Origin: Argopecten irradians
Taxonomy: Eukaryota; Mollusca; Bivalvia; Pectinida; Pectinidae
Reading direction: 5' to 3'
Length of the DNA stretch: 64,000 bases
NCBI RefSeq assembly: GCF_041381155.1
Contig: NC_091137.1
Location: forward strand, 19,203,655-19,267,654
Shown here: positions 1 through 20,905 of the stretch, piece by piece
Numbering within the stretch: the first letter of the stretch is position 1
Layout of the letters: every line of letters begins with the position of its first letter
Made by a program: the position numbers and the translations under genes
Notes under the pieces: model-generated
What the model was told of the DNA's origin: nothing
What the model saw: only the letters and a program-made list of their open reading frames with translations
The model's database searches: none

Positions 1-238
1 TTTGAGCTTCTAATTTTACTTTAAATTAAAAGTATAAAAAATAATCAATTGCGTCCCGAAAAAAATCCGTGGCTCTATCTCCTATATGGAATGATGTACT
101 GATTGTGCATGAACTAAAGGCAAAATAAATTATTTTATATTATTTTCTGTGTTAATTAGACATATAAATACATGATTGAACACCAATTCTTGTTCAAATG
201 ATGAATATCATTTATGCGCTGTCGGCGGTGGAGCACCT
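1..238. mobile_element. TTAA-type MITE, family A, copy 1 (right part)
   Basis: Right-hand part of a short inverted-repeat element cut by the window start. It matches the copies at 3492-3843 and 56986-57341 along its length and ends in the same terminal sequence, GTCGGCGGTGGAGCA. The flank after its end reads TTAT instead of the TTAA seen at the other copies, so the target site has drifted. Confidence 0.75.
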
Positions 239-2984
239 TTATGATAATTTCACAAATCCCCAGAAAAATGCATCAACTTAAAATGCTTAAAGTAGTATCT
301 ATAATGTATAACATTCCAAATTGAATTCAAAATTACATTTTGAGATTAAAACATCTAAAGAATAAACTACAATACATACAGCAGAATTGGAAGATTACTT
401 GGAGTTGAAGTCTAAATTCAAGAAAAAAAGGCAAGGAAATCTAAGAGAAGACATAAAGTAGGCAGAAAATTCGAACCAAAAACAATCAGAATTCTAGATC
501 AACAAATCCACAACTAAACGTTAATCACAAGTTGATCAACATTTCAAAAGTTGATTTTTCAAAAAGTCTACTCATTCCAAGCTGAATATGGACTGTTCTT
601 GTTCATTTGTGTATGATTTTTTTAACTCATCTAACCCTGAAGGCACATACAAACTATTCTGATTAGAGTTTGACCACTTAATTATGAATTTTCAAGGTTG
701 AATGGGTTGATGCCTGAGTGTTAAAGTCTATGGGCTCCCTCATCCCTGTTCAGAACTTACACTTGCAATAAATCTTATCAAGAAAGCCTCCTGTCATTGA
801 ATGTGTTACCTGCTTTTCCCCAGTCAACTGCCTGATTGTATTATGTCACATGATCTGTGATCTTAGTTCTTTCGAACTGTTCATACTTGCTTTATCACGT
901 ACACTGACTCACCACTTTAGTATAAGTAAATTATTTAATGCTGGACTTACTGGTCATTTATAAGTTACAGGTCTGGTGTAGATAACAGTACAATAACAGC
1001 AGGTATAAAATTACTTTATTGGTTTTATAAGATAACCATTTCTAAATCTATTCTGTCCACTTTAAAGAACATTTTCCAGAATGTAATGTATATAATTTAA
1101 ACTTATAATAATGCCCCGTCTGATTAAAATTAAAATTTGAGGTCAGGGAGTGCTTAAAGTTGTATGGTCTGTGACTTGTTGTATTTTTGATATAGAAAAA
1201 GTATTTAAAGTGTTCTACATATTTTTCTCTGCCTCTCTAAGTTTTTAACTTTCGATATTTACCGACATTTGTAAAGTGCGTATTCACAAAGTTATTTAAC
1301 AATTAATCAAAATATTTATTTTTAACGTGTACACATTTAAAATACCTGGTAAGTATCCAAACTGTTCTGATCTATTCCGATCTGTAAGGGTATTGCCGAT
1401 ATTGACCATGTGATACGGCTCAGGCTATATATACTATATGTCGGTCACATGATGCAACTTGGTTTTCCGATACTACCCGAAAGTTTGAAACATGACGTTG
1501 ACTGTGGTGGTTCTTTCAAAACGTGTGATATTTCATGACATTTACTGCTATGTCAATAGCATATTGGTGCTTTCATGGATCTGAACCATCATATATAAGC
1601 ATCAATATTCACACACTGTTTGTTTTATGAGAGTTTGTGATGAAGAAAATTACAAGAAATACAACTTAAAGTTAGACTATATATATATAATAACGTTTCA
1701 CAAAATAATTTTCAAATTTGCTGAAGAAATAATGAAACTATAGGCCTTACAGTGCTGATATTTTCAGTCTACAGTCAATAATGATTTAGTGAAATGGGGA
1801 GGGGGGCATTTATTGGGTGGAATATGGTTCCTGTAATAAGCACTAGACATTGTGTAATATCAATATCGAGACAACTCTATTAAGTTTTATACTTGTATAT
1901 CCTTTAATAAACCAGTATCCTGTTACAAACCTACTGAATATTGCTTTGTGTAATAAAAAAAAATCAGATTGTTTTATTTTCACGTTCAATGTCCTCACAC
2001 CACAGAGGACAGGCTCATGATCGAGGAATAGTGACTCAGTTTTATATGAACACTATCAGATTCGATTTTTGATTACCGGTAAATCTCTTTGTTGTCATAA
2101 ATAAATTGTGAATGTTTTCTACCAATCATAAAACTCCAATACAACAAGCTATGACATCAGAAACCAAGTTTATCTTTATTGAATTTCATGACCGGAAATT
2201 AATTGAATGTTTATCCACATACATGTATGAGGAAGCATGTAAAACAATCTGTGATATTTGTCACTATTTTATGTTAATTTAATCTAAATCTTATTCAATA
2301 CTTTTATCCTTCCTCTTTTAAATACAGAGGTCGGTGTACTTGTAAATGTTTTACAAATGAGAAACTTTAGTGCTAGGCCTAAAGTATAGAAATATAAGCT
2401 GTGCTCATTTCTATCTGAGAATCACTTGACATAAAAAGCTTATATCAAACCAAAGTAATTTAGTTTCTTATACACATCAGATGTTTTAAATAAAATTTCT
2501 TAAAATTTTGAATAGAAGTGGCATAGTTTAAGTGTACATGAGGTTAGTTTTCAATGTTATTTGTAGATAATGCTTTATTTCTTTGAAATATGTATGAATT
2601 ATTATCTAAATCTGAGATTTAATGTAAAATATGGAAGATTACATCAAAATTATAGGATTGAATTGCCTCTGGCCCTTATATATATATATATATACATGTA
2701 CACGTATAATCTATTGCTAGACTCAAGTTCAAGTGATAGGCTTTCAAACGACAACTATCGTCCGAATGTCGAAGTCTGGTGCTAAGGTCAAAGGAAATTC
2801 TAGTAAGATGGCCCCCACGTGTAGATTAGGAGACCACGTTACATAGTGACACGGAGTTCTCAGATCTCGTGCCAACTAGCATCGTTATTATTATATTTTA
2901 TTGTCTACATCTCATAAAACAATCAGAAAAAAACAATAGCCCAGAGGTAACGGTTCATCACACACACACTAGCCTCACACTTAC
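239..2984. other. gene-poor stretch, no supported gene
   Basis: AT-rich DNA with short open frames that show no family resemblance. It holds a (TA)n microsatellite near 2681-2695. It could contain introns or downstream exons of the candidate gene starting at 3054 on the minus strand, but I found no exon there I could defend. Confidence 0.4.
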
Positions 2985-3054
2985 CGTATTTCTTCCCGTC
3001 CGATGTCTCGATGTGGCCTTTCTCATCCTCCACCTTGCCGTTATGTTTCCCCAT
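2985..3054 (-). CDS. candidate first coding exon, unknown protein
   Basis: On the minus strand an ATG at 3054 opens 23 codons plus one base, reading MGKHNGKVEDEKGHIETSDG then KKY, and ends at a strong donor GTAAGTGTG. The exon is less AT-rich than its surroundings and highly charged, as expected for a hydrophilic N-terminus. The Met-Gly start could allow N-myristoylation, but position 6 is not the preferred Ser/Thr, so that is weak. Upstream (3060-3370) is plausible promoter and 5' UTR sequence. No partner exon was identified between 1 and 2980, so the product is unknown and the call rests on the start, reading frame and donor only. Confidence 0.4.
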
Positions 3055-3491
3055 TTTTAATAAAAACAAAGGACTAAAAAGTTAAGTTACTGTCTGTCCA
3101 CCATTGCGTTGTCTCCTGACTGATAATACACACCTACAAAATTTACCTGTAATTTATATCACAGGTAACTACCTAGCACACTGTTTATGAGCTGTTTGAA
3201 GTGGACTGATAGCACGTTAGGTTACTGATATCGGCGGCTCTCCATAAACCATCAGCAGACGACATCTGTCAATGCGATAAACACAGACATTCTTTTCCCG
3301 CCAAAATATATAAACCACGTGTTCCGTGACAACGCCTTCCATTTCCCCACAGGGATTTGGCATTAATTCAAACAATGTCAAAGATAGTTAATTTCCAGTG
3401 CCAATTTGAATACAGATGGAAAATATTATTTAGAACAAATGTAGAGATGACATGTTAAAGTTATATTGCTGCTAATTTCACTGTAACTTAA

Positions 3492-3843
3492 ATATGCTCC
3501 ACCGCTGACAAAAAGTATTTTTTCACTATTAAAAACAGGAGCAGACGATTTAGTATTTTTCTTCAGTTACAAAAGTTACTTAGTTTACACCATTACCATC
3601 ATTGAAAAGTTTGAGCTTCTAGGTTTACTTCAAATTAAAAATATAAAAAATAACTAATTGCATCCCGAAAAAAATCCATGGTACTATATCCTTCTATGAG
3701 AAAAATACCAATTGCACATGACCAAAGGCAAAATAAATCATTTTATATATTTTTGTGTTAATTAGACATATATATACACGATTAAAGACCAATTATTGTT
3801 TAATGGTGAATATCATTTATGCTCTGTCGGCGGTGGAGCATCT
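3492..3843. mobile_element. TTAA-type MITE, family A, copy 2 (complete)
   Basis: A 352-bp element flanked on both sides by TTAA (3488-3491 and 3844-3847). The ends are inverted repeats: ATATGCTCCACCGCTGACA at the left and TGTCGGCGGTGGAGCATCT at the right. It has no coding capacity. TTAA target duplication is the hallmark of the piggyBac and Kolobok superfamilies; the termini starting with A rather than CCC favour a Kolobok-like helper, which is inference. Confidence 0.85.
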
Positions 3844-3862
3844 TTAAACATTTGATATTTAA

Positions 3863-3895
3863 AGGGACAATTCAGTTTAAGAGAACATTAAAATA
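3863..3895. mobile_element. terminus of a TTAA-type element, family B
   Basis: TTAA at 3859-3862 is followed by AGGGACAATTCAGT, identical to the left terminus of the complete family B element at 9125-9675. No matching right end (ACTGTCCCT followed by TTAA) was found in the next kilobase, so the copy looks truncated and only the terminus is annotated. Confidence 0.5.
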
Positions 3896-5076
3896 CTTCC
3901 AGTCTTGTTATGCGTTAAACATTGACATGTAACTTGATGATTTAGCTCCCCAAATGATTTAGCCCCAAAGCATATGTCGGCCTATAAGAGAGCCGAAATC
4001 TTGGGATCATATATTCCTGGTTTTGAATAAAGCGCCTTCAATCGCCGCCATGTTCAGTGACGTCGTGTTTTGTCGGATTCCGAATCGTATCACGAAGCTG
4101 ACGTTCGACACACCTGCACGTGGCGAGCCAGGTAACTAGCGTAAGCGCACATGTGTTTGTTTACGTTTTCTTTCTGGCTAATATGAGCAAATCATGCTGG
4201 TATATGTCCACAGATTGAGTATTTGAAACATCCAATTTACACATTGCCGCAAAATATAGTAATGTGCGAGCATTATTTCCTTTGTAGATAGAGTCTGCTG
4301 AGATCGACCACATGTTTTGTTTATGAAAAATTGTTGACATTACTTCGAGATTGTCGCGACGATGTTCGGAAGAGTTCGGAATGATTCGGCATCTTTCGAG
4401 TCTATTTTTCAAGCGTACACGTTAAAAAGATTTTTCACTTTTATAATTAAAAATACTTCCAGTGCTGCAACTTTATAAAAAGTGGTAAAATTAGAAAGTT
4501 TAAAACTCAGACAGACGGAGAAAAATATGTATAACACTTAAACAGTTTTCACTATGACAAAAGAGCGAAAGTTATAGACCATACAACTTTAAAAGTCATA
4601 CAGCCAACATTATATTCTTACCACAGGGATCTGAGAATTAGTTACAGATTAGTTAAAGATTACGTAACCATGGATCCACAAGAGTGCCATAAGACCATTT
4701 TTAGAAGTTTTAGAGGTCTAGATCTACATGTAGGCCCTACTATATACGAGAAGGGTGAAAGCTCCCAGACTCAAAATTTCTAAACCGCCTAGCTTTAGCG
4801 GCTATAAAAACACATTTCTAGCACATCTTCATAAAATGGTTATAAACGTTGGAAAGAGCAATAATTTTCCTTTCAAAATCATCCTACACATCTATACGAA
4901 GTGCCGTCACTAAGAAATACCAGCGCTATTTGCACAAACATTACTCTAAATTCTTCGCGGTCGTCGAATTAAATTTCATGATGTCTTTTTTCGATATAAT
5001 ATGCCTGAGCGAGGCCTCCGTAATCTCATTGATGGTTATGAAAAGTCTCTCTTCTCGGAACGTAAAAGGGGGTCCC
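3896..5076. other. no supported gene
   Basis: Unannotated sequence. It contains a locally GC-richer stretch near 4030-4140 with a GTGACGTC half-CRE, and scattered short open frames with no recognisable protein. Confidence 0.35.
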
Positions 5077-5470
5077 GTGCGTTCCATTTGTGGATTCGTA
5101 CCAGTTGTACTAAAGTGATACCGCACCGCCTAATGGGACGCGTTTGGATTTGTCCATGATGGCGGCACCCATATTAAAGGCCAAGTATCTTCGATGTTAA
5201 AAATAAAATGGATATAAAAGTAAAACCTAAAGAGTTTTGGCATACATTGAAATAAGTAATCCATGTAATTTCATAGGGTATATATACTCTCTGTTTTGTT
5301 TCAAACAAAGAAAACATTCCGGTGAAAAATGAAAAATCTTGGGTCCGCCATCTTGGATGCAAGTGGTACGCTTCTGAAAACGAACCACTTGCACCGATAC
5401 AGTTCTGCTGGTACGGCGCGCTCCATTTGAGATACAGCACAACTGGTACGAATCTGCAAATGGAACGCAC
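5077..5470. repeat. inverted repeat with 32-bp arms
   Basis: Arms at 5077-5108 and 5439-5470 are reverse complements at 30 of 32 positions (GTGCGTTCCATTTG, two or three differing bases, then ATTCGTACCAGTTGT). A third partial copy of the CTCCATTTGAGATAC type lies just inside the right arm. No clear target-site duplication is visible. It could be a small inverted-repeat element or a local inverted duplication. Confidence 0.6.
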
Positions 5471-5999
5471 GGATTGCGGCGAATTCAGATGGCTTCCTTA
5501 TTACATGGTTTTTCTGTGTGACATGGTTTGGAACGGTCGATTTGTTAATCTGGGACTCCGGCTGTCTTCTTTCATATCATGTGAATCAGGTAGCAATATC
5601 ATTTCATAAGCTATCTCCATCACCTTGTGCATGAAGCTTTCATGTACATTTGCCAAGTCTAGCCAAACCATTTTCAAACAAGTCTCTTCTATCAACCTTG
5701 GTCTGACGAATTATCTTACTTAGGACAGTTCTACATTCTAGTGAAGCTTGAAAATTTCCCCATTTGTGCTGACGTGTCTATGCAGCGTTTACTTAGTATG
5801 TAGTCTGATAGCCGCCTACTAAGTAGTCACCACAGAGAAAAAAGATCTTGCATTCAACTCTAAGCAGGGAAATTGCTCTGTGGATCGTTCGTAGAATCCT
5901 TCTCTGATTCTCTTTTGGTACATAGTAGCATTCAGACTTCTCCTACTGCCGAGAATTGTTCCTTTCTTCTGTAGTTTTCTCTATGTACAGCAACTACAG

Positions 6000-6240
6000 C
6001 TGTAGCAATACTTCTTATGCACAAATATGGTAAACCACTTAGGTCAGGTTCTCTCCCATATTTAAATAGGGTACTAGGTGTTTCCATTTGAAGAACTCCT
6101 GGACAGTTTCCAAGAGGCCTCGCCATGTCAGGATCACAATGCGAAGCAGCAAAATGAATGGTCACACCGGGGTTTGAACGCACTACCCAACGTATTAGCA
6201 ATGTTGTTCTCCTGGTCGCTCGCCTCCAAGTAAGTAAATA
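6000..6240 (-). mobile_element. tRNA-like SINE candidate
   Basis: On the minus strand the sequence has a box B-like GTTCAAACC (6171-6179) followed by CCGG. About 40 bases upstream is a degenerate box A, AGGCGAGCGACCAGG (about 6212-6227). This is the internal pol III promoter layout of tRNA-derived SINEs. The body continues towards 6000 without a clear A-tail. An open frame across it is probably chance. Confidence 0.4.
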
Positions 6241-6987
6241 ATATGACATAACTTTCAGAGGATTATACTTATGCAATCCCGAATTAAGATGCTAATTCTC
6301 ATTCTAAAATTTGTGCATGTTGTTATTAAAAAGTATTGTAGGACGCATTGATATTATTTTGTTATACTATATCATCGACTTGTGAAATGTAAGGATACAA
6401 AAACAACATACGCATCATGTATAGTATGTAAAGTATTTATTAACTGCAGTACAACATTCATGATTACGTTGACTAAAGACACAAAATAAACCAACAAAGC
6501 TACACCACATCATGACAAAATAAACATAGTGATTACACTATGATAAAATGTACATTAAATCTGACGAAAAACTTATATACAAGTGAGATATACAATTATT
6601 GTACAAATCAACGATAAAATTATCATATTGAATATACATGTATATGGGTTTTATTTTCTCCAATCAAAAATGTTTTTTATTTCCTCATTATTTTAACACA
6701 ATCCATGTATTTTAAATATTGCTGAAGATATGTGAAATTCACCTTCCTAGAACAGATCATCTCAAATAAAATTCACATCACGAACATTATGTACATGTAC
6801 TACCACAATCTTGTAAGAGACATCACAGAAGTTTGTTCTTTCAAATAGCCGTAATGACACACCACACATTTGCACACATCAGATCAAAAATAAACCCAAG
6901 GAAAACTCCCATGTATCACAGACGATTTATATGTAAGGAGGTCAGTTTGCCACTTCCTTATTTTGCGTATCTATTTCACTTTCCAGC

Positions 6988-7116
6988 CAGCCTTTTTTCC
7001 GTATCACACATCATCCACTTTTCCTGGCACTGCAAACGAAAAAATAACAAAACAACTTTTTTCCGTATCACACATCATCCACTTTCCTGGCACTGCAAAC
7101 GAAAAAAATAACAAAA
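6988..7116 (+). repeat. 60-bp tandem duplication
   Basis: Two adjacent copies of a unit running from TTTTTTCCGTATCACACATC through CTGGCACTGCAAACG to AAATAACAAAAC. They differ only by one or two bases in the A and T runs, so the duplication is recent. It lies downstream of the DDX39-like gene, possibly in its 3' UTR or last intron. Confidence 0.8.
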
Positions 7117-7756
7117 CATTACTGACATAATCATTCTTTGTTTACAGTCTGTATTTATTGGACACAACATAAAATGGAACTAAATAACGAAATGCCTTAA
7201 GTAACATTTTATCTACCGACTAAGGTGGACAGATTTGCCATAGATATACAATAAACATGACATATTGACACTATCATATCTTAGGATGACATATAATGTG
7301 TAAATATAGACGTAGCGTTGTGTATTCATTTATATTTTATATCAATTTATTCCAGTCATCATTACGTCTGTCATTGGGTAGAGTGTTTTTACCCACAATA
7401 TGGCCTTAACGGGCCTTAACGTGCATAACAGGTGCAATCGTTGAAGCAGAAGACGCTCACTTTTACGGGACACCTGGCTCCAGGATCATGAAAGAATCTT
7501 AGCCAATCATAAATTATGTAACTTTTTGTTACATCATCTTGGATTGGCTAAGTCTAAAATTACGACAGTTTTGGACTTAAATCTGTTGCATATTTTTCCT
7601 GAGGCCTGATATTTTCTTTTAAAAGTTCAAATTTAATAGTTTCATGTATACATATGTATTCTATTTGTATAACATACGCCATTTTATAAGAAACGCTTAT
7701 ATATAGTAAATGTATATTGAGATAAAAAAAATATGTTATCAGATTGGTGTACTTAC

Positions 7757-15779
<8,023 letters not shown>

Positions 15780-18700
15780 TTCTGCTGTTTTAATGTGTTC
15801 AACTGCAAAAAAATACGTGTTGCAGTCATCATTTTAGATAATTCAAAAACAACTACGTTTTCGACGCAAAAATCAAAATTATGAATAACGTCATACTTTA
15901 AATTTTCTTTAAATTAAGGTTGAAACACCAAACAAATATATTATTATGTTAATAACGAAGATTTGCGGCGCAGTGATAATCAGCTACTGTATGTTATGAA
16001 CTTAATTTAGCATTCGATTCAGTTTCTTGAATTTATGCAAGTAAGGAAGATACGTGTGGTATTAACGGTAAGCTATTATTTTTCCGACTCTACACAAGCG
16101 TCCAAACTCTTTTAACATTCATATTTTAAACTTAATAATACGGTATAGCTATACTTCTAAGAACGTTCACTGTTGGACATGAATTGAAGGGTGGGCCTAA
16201 ATACCGATACCAATGAATTTTCGCGTGCCCCGAAACGTTATATATAGCGTGACGGCACGTAAAACTCTACTTCAAACATTTTGTGATCTCACGACGTTCG
16301 AAATATCATTAAACCTCAACCGCTTTCGTTTCAATAGTTATTCCATTTGTCGGAATACAGTTGCACACTGTAACGGTTAATTATCATTGGTCCAAAATAT
16401 CAATGGGGATCTAATGTTTTAAAACAAATACTTGGCATTATTGTGTTTGGTAGAAAAACAACCTCCGGCTATCGTGTCTCTTGTCGACGCGGTTTATGAT
16501 GAGAATACACTCAGATTTTTGTATTATATCCCCATAACATAAAAAATCTATTCAAATTAATCCTTATAATTCAATTTACTAAAGATAATCTCTTCAATAT
16601 TCAAAATTCATTTTGGGACTAAACATTACGCCGTCATCTCAGCCAATCAGAAGCAACGTTACAAACGGCGACGTCATTTTTTCCTTTAATGACTGATAAA
16701 GTCAATTTTTAAGCCAATGAAAATGCTCGTAACAAGCAAAATTGAATTTTTTTTGTAGTAAAAGATGGCACTAGTTTTAGACGTGTGCGGTTTTAATAAT
16801 TCCATACATTCTAATATAATGTTGCATAGTGTAATGAGTTAGTGACCACATCCAGTTAAATAGTGCATGTATAACTTTCTGATTACTTTAGAACTGTATT
16901 TCGCGACTCTACGAACATTCATGATGTATATACAATGTATGAATATGATTATAATATGACAATTTCATATGACTTCAAAATATACAAATACTTCCTAAAT
17001 ATAAAGATAAAATAGATGAGATACATACTTAGTGTCCTTTAAACTTGCGCTATCGTAACCCGTCTAAATGTATTGCATCAAAAAATGTGTATTTATGGAG
17101 CAATTTCGGAAAAACCATTACGCACTTATTAATATGGAATCTGAATTTCACATTGTGTATGCAATAAGCAAGAATCTGAATTGTCTCCCTTGAACATTGG
17201 AAACACTACACGAGCCTATCAGGTGTACGAGTTGTCTCCCTTGATACCGGGTATTGCACAACTGCTGTGTAACTCCAGAAGATAGTACTATTTATATCTC
17301 TGATGTAGTCGTATATTGGTAATAGTATACATGATACTTAATTCACAGCGGAATTGCCATCTTTGTTACGTCCTGGCAATGGTATACTTTCGCATTCAAA
17401 ATAAGCATTGCTTGCATATCAACAAAAACATCTATTAGATGTACCAGTATATATTTCTGATATGGCTTTAGACCTGCATGCCCAGTTACAAGAACACATA
17501 TTATTCTTCATGGGGAAGTATAACATAGAGTTTGGAAAAAGAAACAAGTTGTGGAATCTTATTTAATTATATCATTTATGTAATGTTTTCATGTGGAATT
17601 TCCTATAGTGTTTAATATGTCACAATAAAATGATTTTTTAAATTCCAGATGTTAATATGAGAAAATCTGAATGTGGTTATTGAATGCATAACCTATTCTA
17701 TCTATAGAATGCTGATGAAGAACTGTTTTATAAGTAAAGGTCTGTGGTCATCTTCTTGTGATACTAACTAACATTCAATGTCATAATCGTACATCGTTTC
17801 AACCTCCAGATTATATTTATTTAGCAATTTAGATTTGGAGATACCTAACAGAACATTCATGATTATCGTAATATGTGTCCAATCAAGAACACACATCTTC
17901 AATGCATTAAAGGTAGACACTTCAAGAAATGTTACAATTTCAAATTGAAGATACAAGTATGTAATCCTAACCCTATTCTGTCATGACAATATTTACAATA
18001 TGTTATATATTGCACAATAGGACCTGTTGGTCAGTGTTTCTGGCAAAACATATAACATATCTTATATGTTTCTGGTTCCCTCTCATCTTCTTGTTTTCCA
18101 AACAGGCAATGACGTACAACTTCAGAACATAAAAACAAATTTGAACCCATGTGTAAGTGGATATATAATTGGACATCCTTTTATTTTATTTCATTTCATT
18201 TAAATAAAGCATCACAATAGTGTAGCCATCAAATTCATAATAAAGCAGCATCATAATAGATGGTGACTACATTTATAATTAACATCTTTAGGTTGGATAG
18301 ATTTGTGGTAAATTAACCTATAAAAGTTAATTACACTACAAAGACATTTGAGGAGCATCCATGGCACTAAAGTTGAAAATTTTAAAAATACATGATCACA
18401 AAATTATCATCCATATTTTGTGCAGCAAAATTCATGAAAAACAGAAGTGTATGTTGTACATGTAAAGAAAACCACAATTGTATATAATATAAAAATGATA
18501 ATGCAGACAGCCTATTGATTTGCTAACGAAACAAAAACAGTATACATGTAAATAGACATGTAAACAGGCATGTAAATAAAACCTACAAAGCTTAATATAT
18601 AATAAAATTAACATAGATAACATTCAAATACATACACTGTACAAACTTTTCACACAGATTATCTAAATAAGGAGCTTGATCCTATTTTTGATCCCATCAA

Positions 18701-19073
18701 TGTATACACTTTAATCTCTCTTTGTTCCCATAAGTATAACTTACACAAAATCTATAAACATCAGCTACAATAATTGTTCAGACCTATTAAAAGGACACAT
18801 ACAATATCACTGGGATATCAAACTTGCAGCAGTGAAATCCAACAAACATCTCTGTGATAATGCATTACTGTTTATAATGTTTCTGTTGCCTGAATAGGTA
18901 AACTTAAGTCTTTCTCTGTATTTGTATTGCACAATTTATCTTTGTTTAATCTCATCTCTCTGAATTTGAACATTTTCTTTCCTTGGCTTGGCCTTAGACT
19001 GCAAAACTAAGTTTGATTGACATAGTCTAGATTTCAGCCAATGATGTTATAATGCCTGTTCAGTCAGATGATG
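15780..19073. other. intergenic region between DDX39-like gene and C10 gene
   Basis: Contains the presumed DDX39 promoter and 5' UTR just right of 15779 and the C10 3' UTR just left of 19074. A dispersed repeat lies at 16625-16745. Two GTTGTCTCCCTTG-like motifs (near 17180 and 17230) look like short repeat remnants. No further gene is supported. Confidence 0.4.
16625..16745. repeat. dispersed repeat C, copy 1
   Basis: About 120 bp with clear similarity to 34750-34875: shared blocks ACGCCGT, CCAATCAGAAG, GACGTTAC-like, GCGACGTCATT / GACGACGCCATT, CCTTTA, GATAAAGT, AAGCCAATGA, ATGCTCGTAAC and AGCAAAA. No ends or target duplication are clear. Confidence 0.6.
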
Positions 19074-20656
19074 TTAGGATGTGCCAGAAGTGTCGGTTCC
19101 ATCTGATGATGAGAGGGATACTGGGGGAATGAGCCATGACTTCAGCTCCTGGTTCAGCTGAGCGATCTCTGGGTCCTGTTTCTCAAAGGCTTTCACAGTC
19201 TGGGTGAACCTGATCACACCTTAAGGGGAAATATTAAAATAAAGAATAAAAGAACATGAACTATATTGACAGTTGTTACACATTATGAATTAAAACTGGG
19301 CTCCAAGATTTTTTTCTTGAAATAAGTGCAAGGTGATTTATGATAATTTTCAATTTACATTTCTTTTTGACCAAAATATTATTATTTTTGTCAGGCAAAA
19401 AAGCCATACCCTGTTTCTAAGATACAATGAACTCTTCTGGGAAAGAGATAGAACAGAGGCACAGACAACAAATGTCCAAGAAAAGATACTTGTTAAAAAT
19501 ACTTGCCTGATAATGGAACAAAAATAAACTGTTACATTTTGTATTTCTTAATTTTACCTTGTAATTATAGAAAACAACTACTATTTCATTTTTCATGCAA
19601 ACTACAATGTTTTTTTAATTAAAGTTAATTTTTCAATCATAATATGTAATATTCCATCAGTGTACACTGTAGAGTCATTGATTTTGTAGCCATTTTGAAA
19701 GTCACATGGTGATGAAAGTCACATGACTAAACAGATTTCAAAGTTATGAAGGAATCTATCTGCAAAGAATAAAACTGAGAAATTATAAGTAATTAACTTT
19801 TTAAAACAATTAATATATACCATCGCCATCTGCAGTAAAGCCATATCTCTCTATCACATCCATCTGGATCTGTGTAACAGCTGGGAACACAATCTGCATG
19901 GCTCGAAGCATATCATTACCAGCACTCTCCTTCGCTTCCTTTATCCTTGAAGCATTTTCAGGAAGCAGGAATGCTTCAAGGACATCATTTAACGCAGCTG
20001 TAACAATTAAAAGGGTTCATTTTCATGTTAAAGTAACGATATACAGTATATATATAGATGAATCTTGTTGGATAACTTAAGACCCATTTTAATTTTGAAG
20101 TATTTGGTTTGTCTGTCACTGACCCTGCCAATTATTTTTTACTAGGCCTAGACCTACAATACATCTTCAACTATATCATGACATAGGTTACTCCAACAAT
20201 GTAGCTTAGAGGTATAGCACGACGAGACACTTTTGATCATTACGCCGTGTCAATCAGAAGTTTCTCAATACCGACGTCTAATATTATTGGATTAGACATA
20301 GGTAACACTTGCTCGATGCCTGCTACGAGGTGAAACTACTTGTTATGATCACACGATGATATCTTTTGATTAAAATGAATTTTTTTGGTTATTTAAATCA
20401 TTTGTAAAGATTGCACTTGAAGTCCACGTTTCAAATTTGAATAAAAATATCCTTCAACTTCTGAAGAAAAAGAGATTTTTTTTGGCGTTGCACCCGAAAT
20501 AAGGTTTCACAGACAAAATGTTTGATGTTTACAAGAAATAATCTGTTATTTCATTGAAATAGATAGAATTCATTTTAAGAAAACTTCAAAAACTATCAGT
20601 AAAACAAAAATACCTTTACAATCTTGAACAGAAAAATTGTGTATGGGCGCAGCCAT
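19074..20656 (-). CDS. C12orf57: Protein C10 homologue
   Basis: Three exons: 20656-20614, 19997-19821 and 19219-19074, all GT/AG, giving 121 residues against 126 in human. The protein runs from MAAPIHNFSVQD to TDTSGTS. It carries the family landmarks EAFLLPENASRIKEAKE, GNDMLRAMQ, VFPAVTQIQMDVIERYGF, DGDGVIRFTQTVK, EKQDPEIAQLN and a PPVSL tail. C10 is a small conserved animal protein linked in humans to brain development; its biochemical role is not settled. The start ATG lies in an AAGATGGCTGC context resembling a YY1 motif placed over a start codon, common in short housekeeping promoters. It is divergent from the eIF3g gene with 249 bp between start codons. Nothing suggests damage. Confidence 0.93.
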
Positions 20657-20905
20657 CTTGTCTTTAATTTGATAGGTAAATATAGTCGATAAATTTAAAA
20701 ACACTACATAAAGGTAAACATTTTTTTCATAATAATATCAGTAGTTCGATTAGTAAAGCATTAATAAGCAAACAGTTTTGATAATCAACTAATACCATTG
20801 ACATTAATATTTAACATTTATAGCGTTTTGTCACTTATCGACTATATTTCCTAAAATTTTCTCATTGCGCATTTGCGGAAAGCGCAGCGGAAGTGAATTG
20901 CAGTC
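20657..20905. promoter_or_regulatory. putative bidirectional promoter of C10 and eIF3g
   Basis: The 249 bp between the two divergent start codons must hold both promoters and 5' UTRs. GCGGAAGTG at 20887-20895 matches the ETS/GABP core, a factor enriched at bidirectional housekeeping promoters, and the C10 start sits in a YY1-like AAGATGGC context. No TATA box is obvious at a fitting distance. Joint control is inferred from spacing. Confidence 0.65.

Noticed and set aside
7420-7470. Possible last coding exon of the DDX39-like gene
   Set aside because: A short frame ending in CGT TAA exists, but the sequence before it does not resemble the expected IEQTR-type tail and lacks a fitting acceptor.
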